Assembly (NCBI GenBank): GCA_029255685.2
Contig: CM055311.2
Location: 4,946,269-5,010,268, forward strand
Source: Silene conica
Taxonomy: Eukaryota > Streptophyta > Magnoliopsida > Caryophyllales > Caryophyllaceae
Length of the DNA stretch: 64,000 nt
Direction: 5' to 3'
The position numbers and the translations under genes are program-made. The notes beneath the pieces are model-generated. The model was not told where the DNA came from. It did no database searches and was given only the letters and a program-made list of their open reading frames with translations. The stretch's first letter is position 1; every line of letters starts with the position of its first letter. Shown here one piece after another: positions 40,126 through 54,705 of this stretch.

Positions 40126-43103
40126 ATGCCTCCCCGAAGAGACCCCGATGAAGCTAACATTTCCCAAGAGGAGCTAGACCGCCTGTTAGCTATGAATGCT
40201 GCTCTCTTAGCTAGGGTTGGAAACAATGTTCAATCTGATACAACTAAGATGAGCAACAATATTTCCAGACATAACCCTACCAAGTATGATGGAGAGGGAG
40301 TTTGAGAGTATTTTCGAACTATTGGCTGTGCCGGAGACGATGCAGGTAGACCAAGTTGTGTTCTACCTAAAGGGTACAGCTAGACTGTGGTGGAACAACA
40401 ATAAGGGAGAGATTAAGGCTGTTGCTGGAGAGATCGGAGCTGAATTTGTGAGCTGGGAAGGGTTTAAGGGATCTTATCCTCTAAATTCGTGCCGGAGCAT
40501 GTGAAGGGTAAATTGAGGGCTGAATTTGATTCCTTCAAAATGACTGAGGGCATGACCGTGGTAGCATATCAGAGCAAGTTCATGCAATTAGTAGAGAATG
40601 TAGCTGGTCTGGGTTATACTCCGGAGATGCTAGCCGCAAGATTTGAGAAGGGATTGACTACCGACATTAAGAAGAGTCTACTGGCTACCAAGCCCACGAC
40701 TGTGGAAGACATCTATGAGAGGGCTGGGCAGGCTGAAAGGATTGCTGACATGATTAAAGAAGAAGAGAAATAAAAGGGTGACAAGAGGAAGGCTGAGTTT
40801 ATGACTGAAGGCTCAGGTAATAAGAAACTGAACAACCAGTACCGTGCTTTCTTCTCAAACAGCGCGCCATTGGGAATGACAATCAAGGCGGCAACCGATC
40901 TATGTCTGGATCTAGTGTTAGAACACCTACCTGTTTCAAATGTGGGAAGTTCGGGCACAAGCAAGCCAACTGTTGGGTTGGTATGCAGAGTGCTGTGAGT
41001 AATCACCGCGAGGGCAATCATAGTGGTGGCTTCAGAACAGCAAATGTAAGCTATTCTGGGAACAATAGATCTGGGGGCAACAACTACCAACGTAACTACA
41101 ACAACTATAGCAACCAGAACCGCTATCAGGGAAACCAAGGTAGTGGTAATGGTAACTTCTAGAAGACTCTTGTTCAGGCCAGTAACCTGATTGGAGCTGC
41201 GTCAGTGAACCAGAGTGGAGCCAAGAAGAGTGGCCCTGTTCATGATGGGTAAAGAGGCTGCGGAGCAGGATGCACATGTTGTCACCGGTACATTCCTTGT
41301 ACATTCTACTCCTACTTTTGTTTTGTTTGATTCGGGTGCATCACATTCTTTTATATCTGCGGAGCATGCTAGAGCTATAGGACTGGATGTATATGAAATT
41401 ATAGCTGAGCATGTAACTATACCATCGGGAGAGTCCATATCATGTAGTAGAGTTTATAACAATGTAATGATCCAAGTGGGAGCTGTGAGCTTTGAGTCAA
41501 ACCTGATAGAGTTTCCTTTAGGTGGATTTGAGGTGATACTAGGGATGGATTGGTTAAAGAAGTATAAGGTTTACATCGATTGTTACTAAGGGAAGATTAC
41601 TTTGCGAGGGCCCAAGGGAGTGAGAGTGTCCTATAAGGGTTATTCCGTGAAGCCTAAGTTGAAGTTGATAACCATCAATGCTCTTAAGACTTGTTTAAAG
41701 AGAGGTGATGAGATGTTGTTATGCCATGTGAGAGATTTGACTGCGGTGGCACCCCAAGCCAGTGATATTGAAGTTGTAAGAGTATTTGAAGATTATTTCT
41801 AGAAGAAATTTCTGGGTTACCGCCAAAGAGGGACTTAGATTTTGGTATTGATATGAAACCCGGGGATGAACCAATTTCTAAAGCAACTTATCGCATGGGA
41901 CCTAAGGAATTAGAGGAGCTGAGGAAGCAGTTGGATGAGTTAGCAATCAAGGGGTATGTGAGACCGAGTGTGTCACCATGGGGAGCGCCAGTGTTATTTG
42001 TGAAGTAGAGAGATGGAACCATGAGATAATGTGTGGACTACAAGGAGCTTAATAATGTGACGATCAAGAATAAATATCCTTTACCTCAAATCGATGATCT
42101 ATTTGACCATTTGAGTGGGGCTGGTGTATTTTCCAAGATTGATTTGAGGTCAGGATACCATAAGCTGAGAATCAAAGATGTAGATATCCACAAGACTGCG
42201 TTCAGGTCGAGGTATGGGCATTATGAATTCGTGGTTATGCCATTTGGTTTGACTATTGTACTTGCTGTTTTCATGGATTTGATGAACAGAGTGTTTAGTC
42301 CTTATCTGGACCAGTTTGTGGTAATGTTTATCGATGATATTCTGGTATATTCCAAGAACAGAGAAGAACATGCGAAACATTTGAGCATAGTACTGAAGAC
42401 ATTGAGAGATAATCAGTTATATGCCAAGCTGAGTAAGTGTGAGTTCTGGCTCGAGAAAGTGGCTTTTCTAGGCCATGTAGTATCTAAAGAGGGAGTTTTT
42501 GTCGATCCTAGCAAGATTGAAGTAATTTCGAAGTGGGAGCGACCAAAGAATGTGGCCGATATTCGGAGTTTCTTGGGTCTGGCAGGTTACTACAGAAGGT
42601 TTGTGAAAGACTTTTCAAAGATAGCCAAGCCAATGACTTCGTTGATGATGAAAGAGAATAGATTTGTCTGGGATGAGGGCTGTGAGAAGGCATTTCTAGA
42701 CCTGAAGGAGCGTCTTACTACAACTCCTATCCTTGCCTTGCCAGAAGGAAGTGAGAATTTCGAGGTTTACATCGCTGCTTCTAAGAAGGGACTAGGATGT
42801 GTGTTGATGCACAATGGGAGAGTGATCGCTTATGCTTCTAGGCAGCTGAAACCATATGAGGAGAATTATCTGGCGCATGATCTAGAGCTTGGAGCAATGG
42901 TTTTTGCACTTAAATAATGGCGACATTACCTTTATGGAACTACATTTAAAGTGTATTCTGATCACAAGAGTTTGAAATACATCTACACCCAGAGAGAACT
43001 AAATATGCGTCAGAGGAGGCGGATCGAGCTGATTCGAGACTACGACATGGAGATTCTTTACAAAGAAGGGAAAGCTAATGTTGTGGCTGATGCATTGAGT
43101 AGG
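40126..43103 (+). pseudogene. Gypsy A gag-protease-RT-RNase H, degenerate
   Basis: Starts MPPRRDPDEANISQEELDRL, equivalent to the gypsy B Gag start. A short in-frame segment is lost near 40303 compared with B. Zinc knuckle CFKCGKFGHKQANC is at about 40930. Protease [11 protein letters not shown] at about 41330. RT has [11 protein letters not shown] (about 42332) with both catalytic Asp residues. The RNase H region is [14 protein letters not shown], with Ala where gypsy B has Asp in YTDASKKG. Stops occur near 40771, 41161, 41587, 41802, 42007 and 42915. The RNase H to integrase linker is cut at 43108 by gypsy B and resumes at 53746. Not functional. Confidence 0.9.
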
Positions 43104-43108
43104 AAATC
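43104..43108. repeat. Target-site duplication of gypsy B, left
   Basis: AAATC, repeated exactly at 53741-53745. Rejoining the flanks restores the gypsy A reading order. Confidence 0.92.
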
Positions 43109-45596
43109 TGTAACACCCCCATTTACCTAGGAGCCTGAACTAGGACCTCCAGAGTAAATAGGACCGTTACCATCCTGGATAAACCATGTAGTAGATATTC
43201 ACAGTGAAAGAAACACAGTACTTTAAATATAATTGATTAAACTCATAACTATTACAAGGCATAGTCCAAGGACTTCCAAAACAACTGAAATAAACTAAGT
43301 GTTCAACTATGAAAACTAAGTGGTCTAGCAGCTAGGTGGGTTTAGTCCATGTCTCTCTTCCATGCCCCGTCCTAGTCCACCTGTCTCTTACCTGAAAGAT
43401 CTACTCCCCATACCGGATCATTGTAGGTGAACACGAATACACTATCAACCTCGCGGTTGAGTAGGATAACACAATAATAAATAATGCAACAAACAGTAAT
43501 ATGCAAATGCTTATGTCATGCTCGAGCTCAATCACAATCTCAATCTCAAACCCGTAACACCCAGCCATACCGAACCTCCCGGCAGACTATAATCGGCCGT
43601 CGCCGAACACCAGCTCAAAAGCTGATAAGACACCAGGCCTGGTCTGCAGAACCACCCTGGGCTTTATGTCAGATTAACATCTGATCCACAACTATCTCAA
43701 TATCCAATGCACATGCATGCTCATGAAAGCAATACCAATAAACTATTCATATAATATCATGCTCATATAATTCATGCTTGCATCCACACATATAAAACCA
43801 CATACATTCATAACCAGTCATGAAATATGGTGCCAGTGTATCCTACCTGGAATAGCAAGTCTGAAATAAGCAGTCACCGCCTAGTAGTATTCCACCTCGA
43901 ATTCCGTTCCTATATTTATTACTTAATATTAAATTCTACTCGTGCAAACACATGTTATTAACTAATTATAACTTACTAAATATGGACTTACCAAAAATGG
44001 ACTTACTATAAATAGCATGCACTCGACTACATTATTATTACTTAACCGATAACATATTCCAACACTATTACTAAATTTTACATGAAAACAACAATAACCA
44101 TAATATTATAAATACCCACAATAAAAGTACTACAACTGCTAACATAGTTTTATTATGTTATAAAACTAATACTATTGTTAATAATAATAAAACAATAATA
44201 AGAATGATAAATCCTAAAGCAAGATTAGTGTAAGCAATAACACTCAATTGGCCAATAATAAAGATAATAACAATTACCCATAATAATATAATGATAGATA
44301 ACAACAATAATTATGTTAATGATATGGCAATGATTGGTACAAAACAAAATCTAACAAAAGCAAACACACGAAACCTCACGGGAACATCACGCTAAAACAA
44401 ACCAGACCACCACCATGAACCCTCTGTCAAACACCGCTCTCAACACCTCCGGTAGCCCTGGCCTCCCCGCTGGCACCACCAGGCTCGCCCTTGAGCCGCG
44501 GTGTTTCCAGGGAGGAGGTCAGTGGCCGCCGACCACCGCCCTTGCCACCAAACCACAGCAACGAAAACGGCAGCACCAACCAGTACCCCTGCTCACGGTT
44601 TCTGCACCTGTTTTTAAACCCGAATTTAAACCACCCACAACCACCACGAACCACCGTGAGATCCATCATTACAAACCTCGCACTGCCCACTGACAAACTA
44701 CCCCGACACCCATGGCGATTGTGAACAGTTAACGAAAGAAATTATGGTATACAGGTCTATGTTTAACACTCTGTTCTGAAACGATATCTAAACTATTCGT
44801 ACTCCAATAACGAACCCTGCTACCACCCTACCACCACACACCGATAACCCTCGTGTCATCAACCACGTGAACCCCTAGACTACCACCCTTCCAGACACCC
44901 TCACAAACAAACAGAAACTACACGGACTATTAAACGAATTAGAACACAAACTCCTATGTTTAACACGCTGTACAGGAAACGATAAAAGACAACTCTGACC
45001 ACGGCCCTAAACCACCATCCACAGTGGCCCAGGACGATTAACGATGACTCTAAACAGACCCACACATAACTACTAACATCACAGTTCAAGTCTACATGGT
45101 TAACAGAACCCTGTTAAAAAGCGTTATAGAAAGAAAAGACAAGCGATAAAATAACAAAAACAGGGTGAGTGTACCGTATGTTAGACGCAATCGACCACCG
45201 TTGACCACCCTTTAACCACCGTGAACCCCTTCTTCCCAATCCTTGATGTGGCGGCAGTAGGTTTGGCGTGAGATTTGAGAAGTTTAGATGCTAGGGTTAG
45301 GTTTTCTATGTGGGTTTATATAAGGGGGCTGATAGAATTTGTTGTTTTTAACAAGTATTGAGCGTGTGAGACTTTGAGAACGAGTTGGGCTGTTCAGTCC
45401 GTGACACGCTTCTCGAGGCCCATATAAATAAAACACGCATAACGATAGCTAATTACCCGTTCCCGACACTTACTTAACATATAAGGTATAAGAAACGTAT
45501 TTGCTAAAATTAGTCGACAAACTTAAATGTTCAAAAATAATTAACAACACGTCAGATTAAATTAAAAGAAAACATATTAAAATACGGAGTATTACA
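43109..45596 (-). repeat. Gypsy B 3' LTR (minus orientation)
   Basis: Plus-strand ends TGTAACACCCCC and GGAGTATTACA. 2488 bp. Nearly identical to 51234-53740. The open frames inside it are LTR sequence, not genes. Confidence 0.93.
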
Positions 45597-45625
45597 GTCT
45601 TCCCTCCTTAAAATGAACTTCGTCC
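45597..45625 (-). other. Gypsy B polypurine tract
   Basis: Minus strand TTTTAAGGAGGGAAGAC directly before the LTR start TGTAATACTCCG. The same tract precedes the gypsy A 3' LTR at 54689-54705. Confidence 0.88.
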
Positions 45626-45785
45626 CGACGTTCACCATCCCAAGGTCAACACGACTGATCATTAAAGCATGTAGCAAACACGGAAAGTGACATCATATAA
45701 CATTATAAGCTACTAAAAGTACTTTAAAACACGAATTGTCACATTCTACCCTCCTAAAAAAAAAGTTACGTCCTCGTAACATACC

Positions 45786-48700
45786 TCAAGTAAACAGTTC
45801 AGGATACTTTTCCCTCATCGAAACCTCAGTCTCCAAGTAGCTTCCTCGACTTATGATTTGTCCATAATACTTTGACAAGCGCGGTCTCCCCATTCCTGGT
45901 TTTCCGCACCTTCCTGTCCAGTATTTCCTTGGGTCTCTCCTCGTAGGTCTACTGCTCATCGACCTCGATGACCTCATGGTCAAGGATATGCGAAGGGCCA
46001 CTGATATATCTCCTCAGTCGTGAAACATGAAACACATTATGCACTCTGGATAACGCTGGTGGTAGAGCTAATCGATAGGCTACCTCACCAACTCGCTCCA
46101 AAATCTCGAATGGCCCAATGAACTTCTGACTCAACTTGCCCCTCTTGCCAAACCTCATTACTCCTCTCATAGGTGACACTTTCAGCAACACTTTTTCTCC
46201 AGCCTCAAATGAGATGTCACTCCGTTTTAGATCCGCGTAACTCTTTTGTCTATCTTTGGCAGTTCTCATCTTCTGACGGATCACCTGGACCTGTGCTATC
46301 ATCTCCTGAATCATCTCAGGTCCCAAATTCACTGTATCAGCTCGATCATCCCAGCAAACCGGACTCCTACACTTCCTCCCATACAATGCCTCAAAAGGAG
46401 CCATCCCAATGCTAGCATGATAGCTGTTGTTATATGAAAAATCTATCAGGTCAAGTCTGTCTTCCCAAGATCCCCCGAACTCTAGCACACAAGCCCTCAG
46501 CATATCCTCCAGTGTCTGGATAGTCCGCTCAGTCTGACCATCTGTCGCTGGATTTAATGCGGTACTCATCTTCAAAGTAGTTCCCATCAATGTCTGTAAC
46601 TCTTGCCAGAACTTAGAGATGAACCTGGAATGACGATCAGAAACAATGTCCTTAGGGACACCATGAAGTTTCACCACATGCTTAACGTAAGCCTTGGCCA
46701 ATTCAGCTTTACTCCAAGTCTCCTTCATCGGTATGAAATGGGCTGACTTAGTCAACCTATCTACAATCACCCAAATCATGTCATTTCCCTTAGAATTCCT
46801 CGGTAAGCGGACAATGAAATCCATGGAAATGCTTTCCCACTTCCACTCAGGTGCGTCCAGAGGTTGCAACTTCCCTTGCAGCCTCTTATGCTCCCCTTTG
46901 ACCTTCTGACATACCAAGCAACGAGAAACAAACTCAGCTACCTCTTGCTTCATCTTTGGCCACCAGAAAGCTTTCTTTAGATCCTTGTATAACTTATCCC
47001 CTCCAGGATGAACGGAATAAGGTGTAGAATGAGCTTCAACCATAATCTTCCTCTTTAGCTCCTCATCTTCAGGCACACACCATCTCCCATCGAACCTCAA
47101 ACTATCATCTCTATAAATCTCGAACTTAGAATATGGTTCGGTATCACTAGCTTTGTTCACTGCCTCACGCCACTTCTGAATTCTTGGATCACTCTTCTGG
47201 CGCTCTCGGATCTCGGAATATAACTCAGGCTCGATCGTCAAATCCCCTAGGGTCTCACCCTTCCTTATCACTGCGATTCCCATCTGACCCAACTCGCGAT
47301 ACATACTCAATCTGGACATAGCTGTGCATAGAGCGTGAACAGACTTCCTACTCAATGCATCAGCCACAACTTAGCCTTCCCTTCCTTGTACAGAATTTCC
47401 ATGTCATAATCTCCAATAAGCTCGATCCATCTCCTCTGGCGCATGTTTAGTTCCCTCTGAGTATAGATGTACTTCAGGCTATTATGATCAGAATACACTT
47501 TGAATGTGGCTCCATAAAGATAATGTCGCCACAGCTTAAGTGCAAAAACTACTGCTCCTAGCTCCAGATCATGCGTCGGATAATTCTCCTCATAAGGCTT
47601 TAGTTGCCTAGAAGCATAAGCGATTACTCTCCCGTTCTGCATCAGCACACATCCCAGTCCCTTCTTAGAAGCATCAGTGTAAACCTCGAAATTCTCACTT
47701 CCCTCTGGCAAAGCAAGGATAGGAGCTGTGGTGAGACGCTCCTTCAGGTCTAGAAATGCCTTCTCACAGCTCTCATCCCAGACGAATCTGTTCTCTTTCC
47801 GCATCAACGAAGTCATCGGTTTGGCTATCTTTGAAAAATCTTTCACGAATCTCCTGTAATAACCAGCCAAACCCAAGAAACTACGAATGTCGGCCACATT
47901 CCTTGGTCGCTCCCATTTCGATACGGCTTCAATCTTGCTAGGGTCGACAGATACACCCTCCTTAGACACCACATGGCCTAGAAAAGCAACTTCCTCGAGC
48001 CAGAATTCGCACTTACTCAACTTGGCAAACAATTGATGATCCCTCAAAGTCTGTAACACCAAGCTCAAATGTTTAGCATGCTCCTCTCTATTCTTCGAAT
48101 ATACCAAGATGTCATCGATAAACACCACCACAAACTGGTCCAGATAAGGACTAAACACTCTGTTCATCAAATCCATGAAAACAGCAGGTGCATTAGTCAA
48201 ACCAAATGGCGTCACTACGAATTCATAATGCCCATACCTCGATCTGAACGCAGTCTTGTGAATATCTGCATCTTTGATTCTCAGCTGATGATACCCTGAC
48301 CTCAAATCGATCTTGGAAAACACACCAGCCCCACTCAACTGATCAAAAAGATCGTCGATGCGAGGTAAACGATACCGATTCTTGATCGTCACATTGTTAA
48401 GCTCCCTGTAATCCACACACAGCCTCATGGTGCCATCCTTCTTCTTTACAAACAATATTGGCGCTCCCCATGGTGACACACTTGGTCTTACGTATCCCTT
48501 GCTTGCTAGCTCATCCAGTTGCTTCCTCAATTCCTCCAATTCCTTAGGTCCCATGCGATAAGGTGCTTTATAAATTGGCTCAGCCCCGGGTTTCAGATCA
48601 ATGCCAAAATCTAAGTCCCTCTTTGGCGGTAACCCAGGAATTTCTTCGGGAAACACGTCTTCAAAATCTCTTACAACATCAATCTCACTGGCTTGGGGTT

Positions 48701-50391
48701 TCTCTGCAGTCAAATCCCTCACATGACACAACAACATCTCATCACCCCTTTTCAGGCAAGTCTTCAGCGCATTGATAGATATCAGCTTCAGCTTAGGCTT
48801 CACAGAATATCCCTTGTAAGATACTCTCACTCCCTTCGGTCCTCTCAAAGTTATCTTCCCTTGGTAACAATCAATGTAGGGCTTATACTTTTTCAACCAA
48901 TCCATTCCCAGTATCACCTCAAAGCCACCCAACGGAAACTCTATCAAATTCGACTCAAAACTCACTTCTCCTACTTGGATCATTACATTGGTGTAAACTC
49001 TATTACAAGCTATGGACTCCCTAGATGGTATGGTTACAGAATCAGCTATACTACTATATACATCGAGTCCTATGGCCCTAGCATGCTCCACAGATATGAA
49101 AGAATGCGATGCACCAGAATCAAATAAAACGAAAGTAGGAAAAGAATGTACTAGGAATGTACTAGTAACAACATGTGCATCCTCCTCTGCAGCCTCTTTG
49201 CCCATCATGAACAAAGCTCCAATTTTCTTAGCCCCACTCTGGTTCACAGATCCTGCTCCACTCTGAGTGCTAGCCTCTGCCAGGATCTTTTGAAAATTAC
49301 CATTACTACCACTACTCTGATTCCCGTGGTAGCGGTTCTGATTATTGTAGTTACTGAAATTCCGCTGGTAGCTGTTACCTCCGGATCTGTTGTTGTTCGA
49401 GTAGCTTGCATTCGGAGTCCTAAAGCCTCCACTCTGGTTGCCCTTATTATAGTTGTTTCCAGCACTCTGAGTACCCGACCAGCAATTGATTTGTTTATGC
49501 ACAACCTTTCCACACTTAAAGCATGTAAGGGCCACACCACTTGCCCCAGATGTAGATCGGTTCCCTCCTCGATTGCCATTCCCTCCAGGTGCACTGTTGG
49601 AGAAAAACGACCGATACTGGTTATTTGGCTTCTTACTCCCTGAGCTTTCGGCCCCAGATTCTGCTTTCCTCTTGTCACCCTTGGCTTTCTCTTCCTCTTT
49701 AATCGTGATAGCGATTCTTTCTGCCTGGCCAGCCCTCTCGTATATGTCTTCCACAGTCGTGGGTTTAGTTGCCAGTAAACTTCTCTTGATTTCAATGGTT
49801 AGCCCTTTCTCAAACCTAGCAGCTAACATCTCCGATGTGTAGCCCAGGTCAGCTACATTCTCTGCCAGCTGCATAAACTTACTGTGATATGCTTCCACAG
49901 TCATCCCTTCGGTCATCTGGAAAGAATCAAACTCAGCTCTCAGCTTCCCTTTCACATGCACTGACACGAACTTAGAGGATAAAATCCCCTTGAATCCTTC
50001 CCAGCGTACATATTCCGACCCAATCTCTTCTACAGCTGCCCTGATCTCTTCTTTATTGTTAATTCCACCATAACCTAGCTGTACCCTTCAGATAGAATAC
50101 AGCTTGGTCCACCTTCATCGATTCTGTTACAGACAGCAGTTCGAAGATACTCTCGAACTCTCGGCACCATTCCGCAAGTAAACTTGGTGCTCCTTCCCCA
50201 TCGTACTTGGTGGGGTTATGCCTAGAGATATTATTGCTCATTTTGATTGCATCCGATTGAGTGTTTGCCCCAATCCTAGCTAAGAGAGCAGCGTTCATAG
50301 TTAGTAGGCGATCGAATTCCTCTTGTGATACATTAGCAGTGTTGGGTTCTCTCCTGGGAGGCATTTTGCTACACAAGTTTAACAAATACAT
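45786..50391 (-). pseudogene. Gypsy B gag-pol with chromodomain-like C-terminus, few lesions
   Basis: Order on the minus strand: Gag from 50391 (MPPRREPNTANVSQEEFDRL; knuckle [14 protein letters not shown]), protease ([14 protein letters not shown]), RT ([21 protein letters not shown]), RNase H ([13 protein letters not shown]), integrase (zinc region H-x-H and CLVCQKVKGEH; Asp of ISMDFIVRL, Asp of VSDRHSRF, Glu of GMAPFEALYGR), then VFHVSRLRRYI and a chromodomain-like tail ending EKYPELFT. Lesions: a one-base gain near 50058, a one-base loss near 47372, a stop near 45946 and a one-base loss near 45850. Otherwise 47352-49967 is one open frame of 871 codons. The order RT-RNase H-integrase and the tail fit a Tekay/Del-like chromovirus. 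Confidence 0.93.
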
Positions 50392-51218
<827 letters not shown>

Positions 51219-51230
51219 GCTCTGATACCA
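51219..51230 (-). other. Gypsy B primer-binding site, tRNA-iMet type
   Basis: Minus strand TGGTATCAGAGC, three bases after the LTR end GGTGTTACA. Confidence 0.93.
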
Positions 51231-51233
51231 CTT

Positions 51234-53740
51234 TGTAACACCCCCATTTACCTAGGAGCCTGAACTAGGACCTCTAGAGTAAATAGGACCGTTACCATCC
51301 TGGATAAACCAGGGTAGTAGATATTCACAGTAAAAGAAACACAGTACTTTAAATATAATTGATTAAACTCATAACTATTACAAGGCATAGTCCAAGGACT
51401 TCCAAAACAACTGAAATAAAATAAGTGTTCAACTATGAAAACTAAGTGGTCTAGCAGCTAGGTGGGTTTGGTCCATGTCTCTCTTCCATGCCCCGTCCTA
51501 GTCCACCTGTCTCTTACCTGAAAGATCTACTCCCCAAACCGGATCATTGTAGGTGAACACGAATACACTATCAACCTCGCGGTTGAGTAGGATAACACAA
51601 TAATAAATAATGCAACAAACAGTAATATGCAAATGCTTATGTCATGCTCGAGCTCAATCACAATCTCAATCTCAAACCCGTAACACCCAGCCATACCGAA
51701 CCTCCCGGCAGACTATAATCGGCCGTCGCCGAACACCAGCTCAAAAGCTGATAAGACACCAGGCTTGGTCTGCAGAACCACCCTGGGCTTTATGTCAGAT
51801 TAACATCTGATCCACAACTATCTCAATATCCAATGCACATGCATGCTCATGAATGCAATACCAATAAACTATTCATATAATATCATGCTCATACAATTCA
51901 TGCTTGCATCCACACATATAAAACCACATACATTCATAACCAGTCATGAAATATGGTGCCAGTGTATCCTACCTGGAATAGCAAGTCTGAAATAAGCAGT
52001 CACCGCCTAGTAGTATTCCACCTCGAATTCCGTTCCTATATTTATTACTTAATATTAAATTCTACTCGTGCAAACACATGTTATTAACTAATTATAACTT
52101 ACTAAATATGGACTTACCAAAAATGGACTTACTATAAATAGCATGCACTCGACTACATTATTATTACTTAACCGATAACATATTCCAACACTATTACTAA
52201 ATTTTACATGAAAACAACAATAACCATAATATTATAAATACCCACAATAAAAGTACTACTACTACTAACATAGTTTTATTATGTCATAAAACTAATACTA
52301 TTGTTAATAATAATAAAACAATAATAAGAATGATAAATCCTAAAGCAAGATTAGTGTAAGCAATAACACTCAATTGGCCAATAATAAAGATAATAACAAT
52401 TACCCATAATAATATAATGATACATAACAACAATAATTATGTTAATGATATGGCAATGATTGGTACAAAACAAAATCTAACAAAAGCAAACACACGAAAC
52501 CTCACGGGAACATCACGCTAAAACAGACCAGACCACCACCGTGAACCCTCTCTCAAACACCGCTCTCAACACCTCCGGTAGCCCTGGCCTCCCCGCTGGC
52601 ACCACCAGGCTCGCCCTTGAGCCGCGGTGTTTCCAGGGAGGAGGTCAGTGGCCGCCGACCACCGCCCTTGCCACCAAACCACAACAACGAAAACGGCAGC
52701 ACCAACCAGTACCCCTGTTCACGGTTTCTGCACCTGTTTTTAAACCCGAATTTAAACCACCCACAACCACCACGAACCACTGTGAGATCCATCATTACAA
52801 ACCTCGCACTGCCCACTGACAAACTACCCCGACACCCATGGCGATTTTGAACAGTTAACGAAAGAAATTATGGTATACAGGTCTATGTTTAACACTCTGT
52901 TCTGAAACGATATCTAAACTATTCGTACTCCCATAACGAACCCTGCTACCACCCTACCACCACACGCCGACAACCCCCGTGTCATCAACCACGTGAACCC
53001 CTAGATTACCACCCTTCCAGACACCCTCACAAACAAACAGAAACTACACGGACTATTAAACGAATTAGAACACAAACTCCTATGTTTAACACGCTGTACA
53101 GGAAACGATAAAAGACAACTCTGACCACGTCCCTAAACCACCATCCACAGTGGCCCACAACGGTTAACGATGACTCTAAACAGACCCACACATAACTACT
53201 AACATCACAGTTCAAGTCTACATGGTTAACAGACCCATAACGTGAACAGAACCCTGTGTAAAAAGCGTTATAAAAAGAACAGACAAGCGATAAAATAACA
53301 AAAACAGGGTGAGTGTACCGTATGTCAGACGCAATCGACCACCGTTGACCACCCTTTAACCACCGTGAACCCCTTTTTCCGAATCCTTGATGTGGCGGCA
53401 GTAGGTTTGGCGTGAGATTTGAGAAGTTTAGATGCTAGGGTTAGGTTTTCTAGGTAGGTTTATATAAGGGGGCTGATAGAATTTGTTGTTTTTAACAAGT
53501 ATTGAGCGTGTGAGAGTTTGAGAACGAGTTGGGTTGTTCAGTCCGTGACACGCTTCTCGAGGCCCATATAAATAAAACACGCATAACGATAGCTAATTAC
53601 CCGTTCCCGACACTTACTTAACATATAAGGTATAAGAAACGTATTTGCTAAAATTAGTCGATGAACTTAAATGTTCAAAAATAATTAACAACACGTCAGA
53701 TTAAATTAAAAGAAAACATATTAAAATACGGAGTATTACA
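51234..53740 (-). repeat. Gypsy B 5' LTR (minus orientation)
   Basis: 2507 bp with the same ends as the other copy. Differences seen include GGGTAG for GTAG near 51310 and an extra block near 53232-53255. Confidence 0.93.
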
Positions 53741-53745
53741 AAATC
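53741..53745. repeat. Target-site duplication of gypsy B, right
   Basis: AAATC, identical to 43104-43108. Confidence 0.92.
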
Positions 53746-54519
53746 TGTTCACGTTCTATGCACAACAAGATCAAGAATGAGTATGTAATATCGTGAGTTG
53801 TGACAGATGGGAATTGCAGTGATCAGGAAGGTTGAGACTATGGGGGATTTGACGATCGAGCCTGAATTATATTCCGAGATTCGAGAACGACAGAAGAGTG
53901 ATCCTAGAATTCAGAAGTGGCGTGAGACGGTGAGTAAAGCTAGTGATGTAGAGCCATATTCTAAGTTCCAGGTTCACAGTGATCATAGTTTGAGGTTTGC
54001 TGGGAGATGGTGTGTGCCTGATGATGAGGAACTGAAGAGAAAGATTCTGGTCGAAGCTCATTCTACACCTTATTCCGTTCATCCTGGAGGGGATAAGTTG
54101 TACAAAGACCTGAAGAAAGCATTTTGGTGGCTAAAGATGAAGCATGAGGTAGCTGAGTTTGTTTCTCGATGCTTGGTATGCCAGAGAGTGAATGGAGAAC
54201 ATAAGAGGCCGCAAGTGCATAATGTGTTCAATTAGCTCTACCTCCATCGTTAGCCAAAGTGCATATTGTGTTCCATGGTTCACAACTGAGGAGATATATC
54301 AGTGATCCTTCGCATGTCCTTGATCATAAGGTCATTGAGGTCGATGAACAGTTGACTTATGAGGAGAGACCCAAGGAGATCCTTAATAGGAAGGTGAGGA
54401 AAACCAGAAATGGGGAGACAGCTCTTGTGAAGGTTTTATGGACCAATCATAATGTCGAGGAGGCTACCTTGGAGACTGAAGTCTCTATGAGGGAGAAGTA
54501 TCCTAACCTGTTTAATTAA
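53746..54519 (+). pseudogene. Gypsy A integrase remnant, catalytic core deleted
   Basis: Continues gypsy A after gypsy B. 53807-54220 encodes the linker and the zinc region (EAHSTPYSVHPGGDKLY, CLVCQRVNGEHKRPQ). The text then jumps straight to VHNVFN and, in 54259-54519, to the C-terminal region (LVKVLWTNHNVEEATLETE, ending EKYPNLF). Compared with gypsy B, the whole DDE core and the following segment, roughly 700 bp, are gone. A short duplication of the GTGCATAATGTGTTC phrase marks the scar (54213 and 54259). Confidence 0.88.
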
Positions 54520-54705
54520 GGTATGTTACGGGGACGTACCTTTCTTTTTAGGAGGGTAGAATGTGGCATTTCGTGTTTTAGAGTGCTTTTATTAGTTTTG
54601 ATGTTATGTGGTGTCACATTTTATGTTCGTTACATGCCTAGTGACCAGTTTGTTGACCATGGGATGCTGAACTTCGGGAAGAAGTTCATTTTAAGGAGGG
54701 AAGAC
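54520..54705 (+). other. Gypsy A 3' non-coding part and polypurine tract
   Basis: Ends TTTTAAGGAGGGAAGAC (54689-54705), the same tract as in gypsy B, directly before the 3' LTR. Confidence 0.85.

Noticed and set aside
44415-44724. Open frames of 77-92 codons, repeated at 52541-52850 in both directions
   Set aside because: They lie inside the two gypsy B LTRs, in several frames at once, with no protein family. GC-rich LTR sequence explains them.
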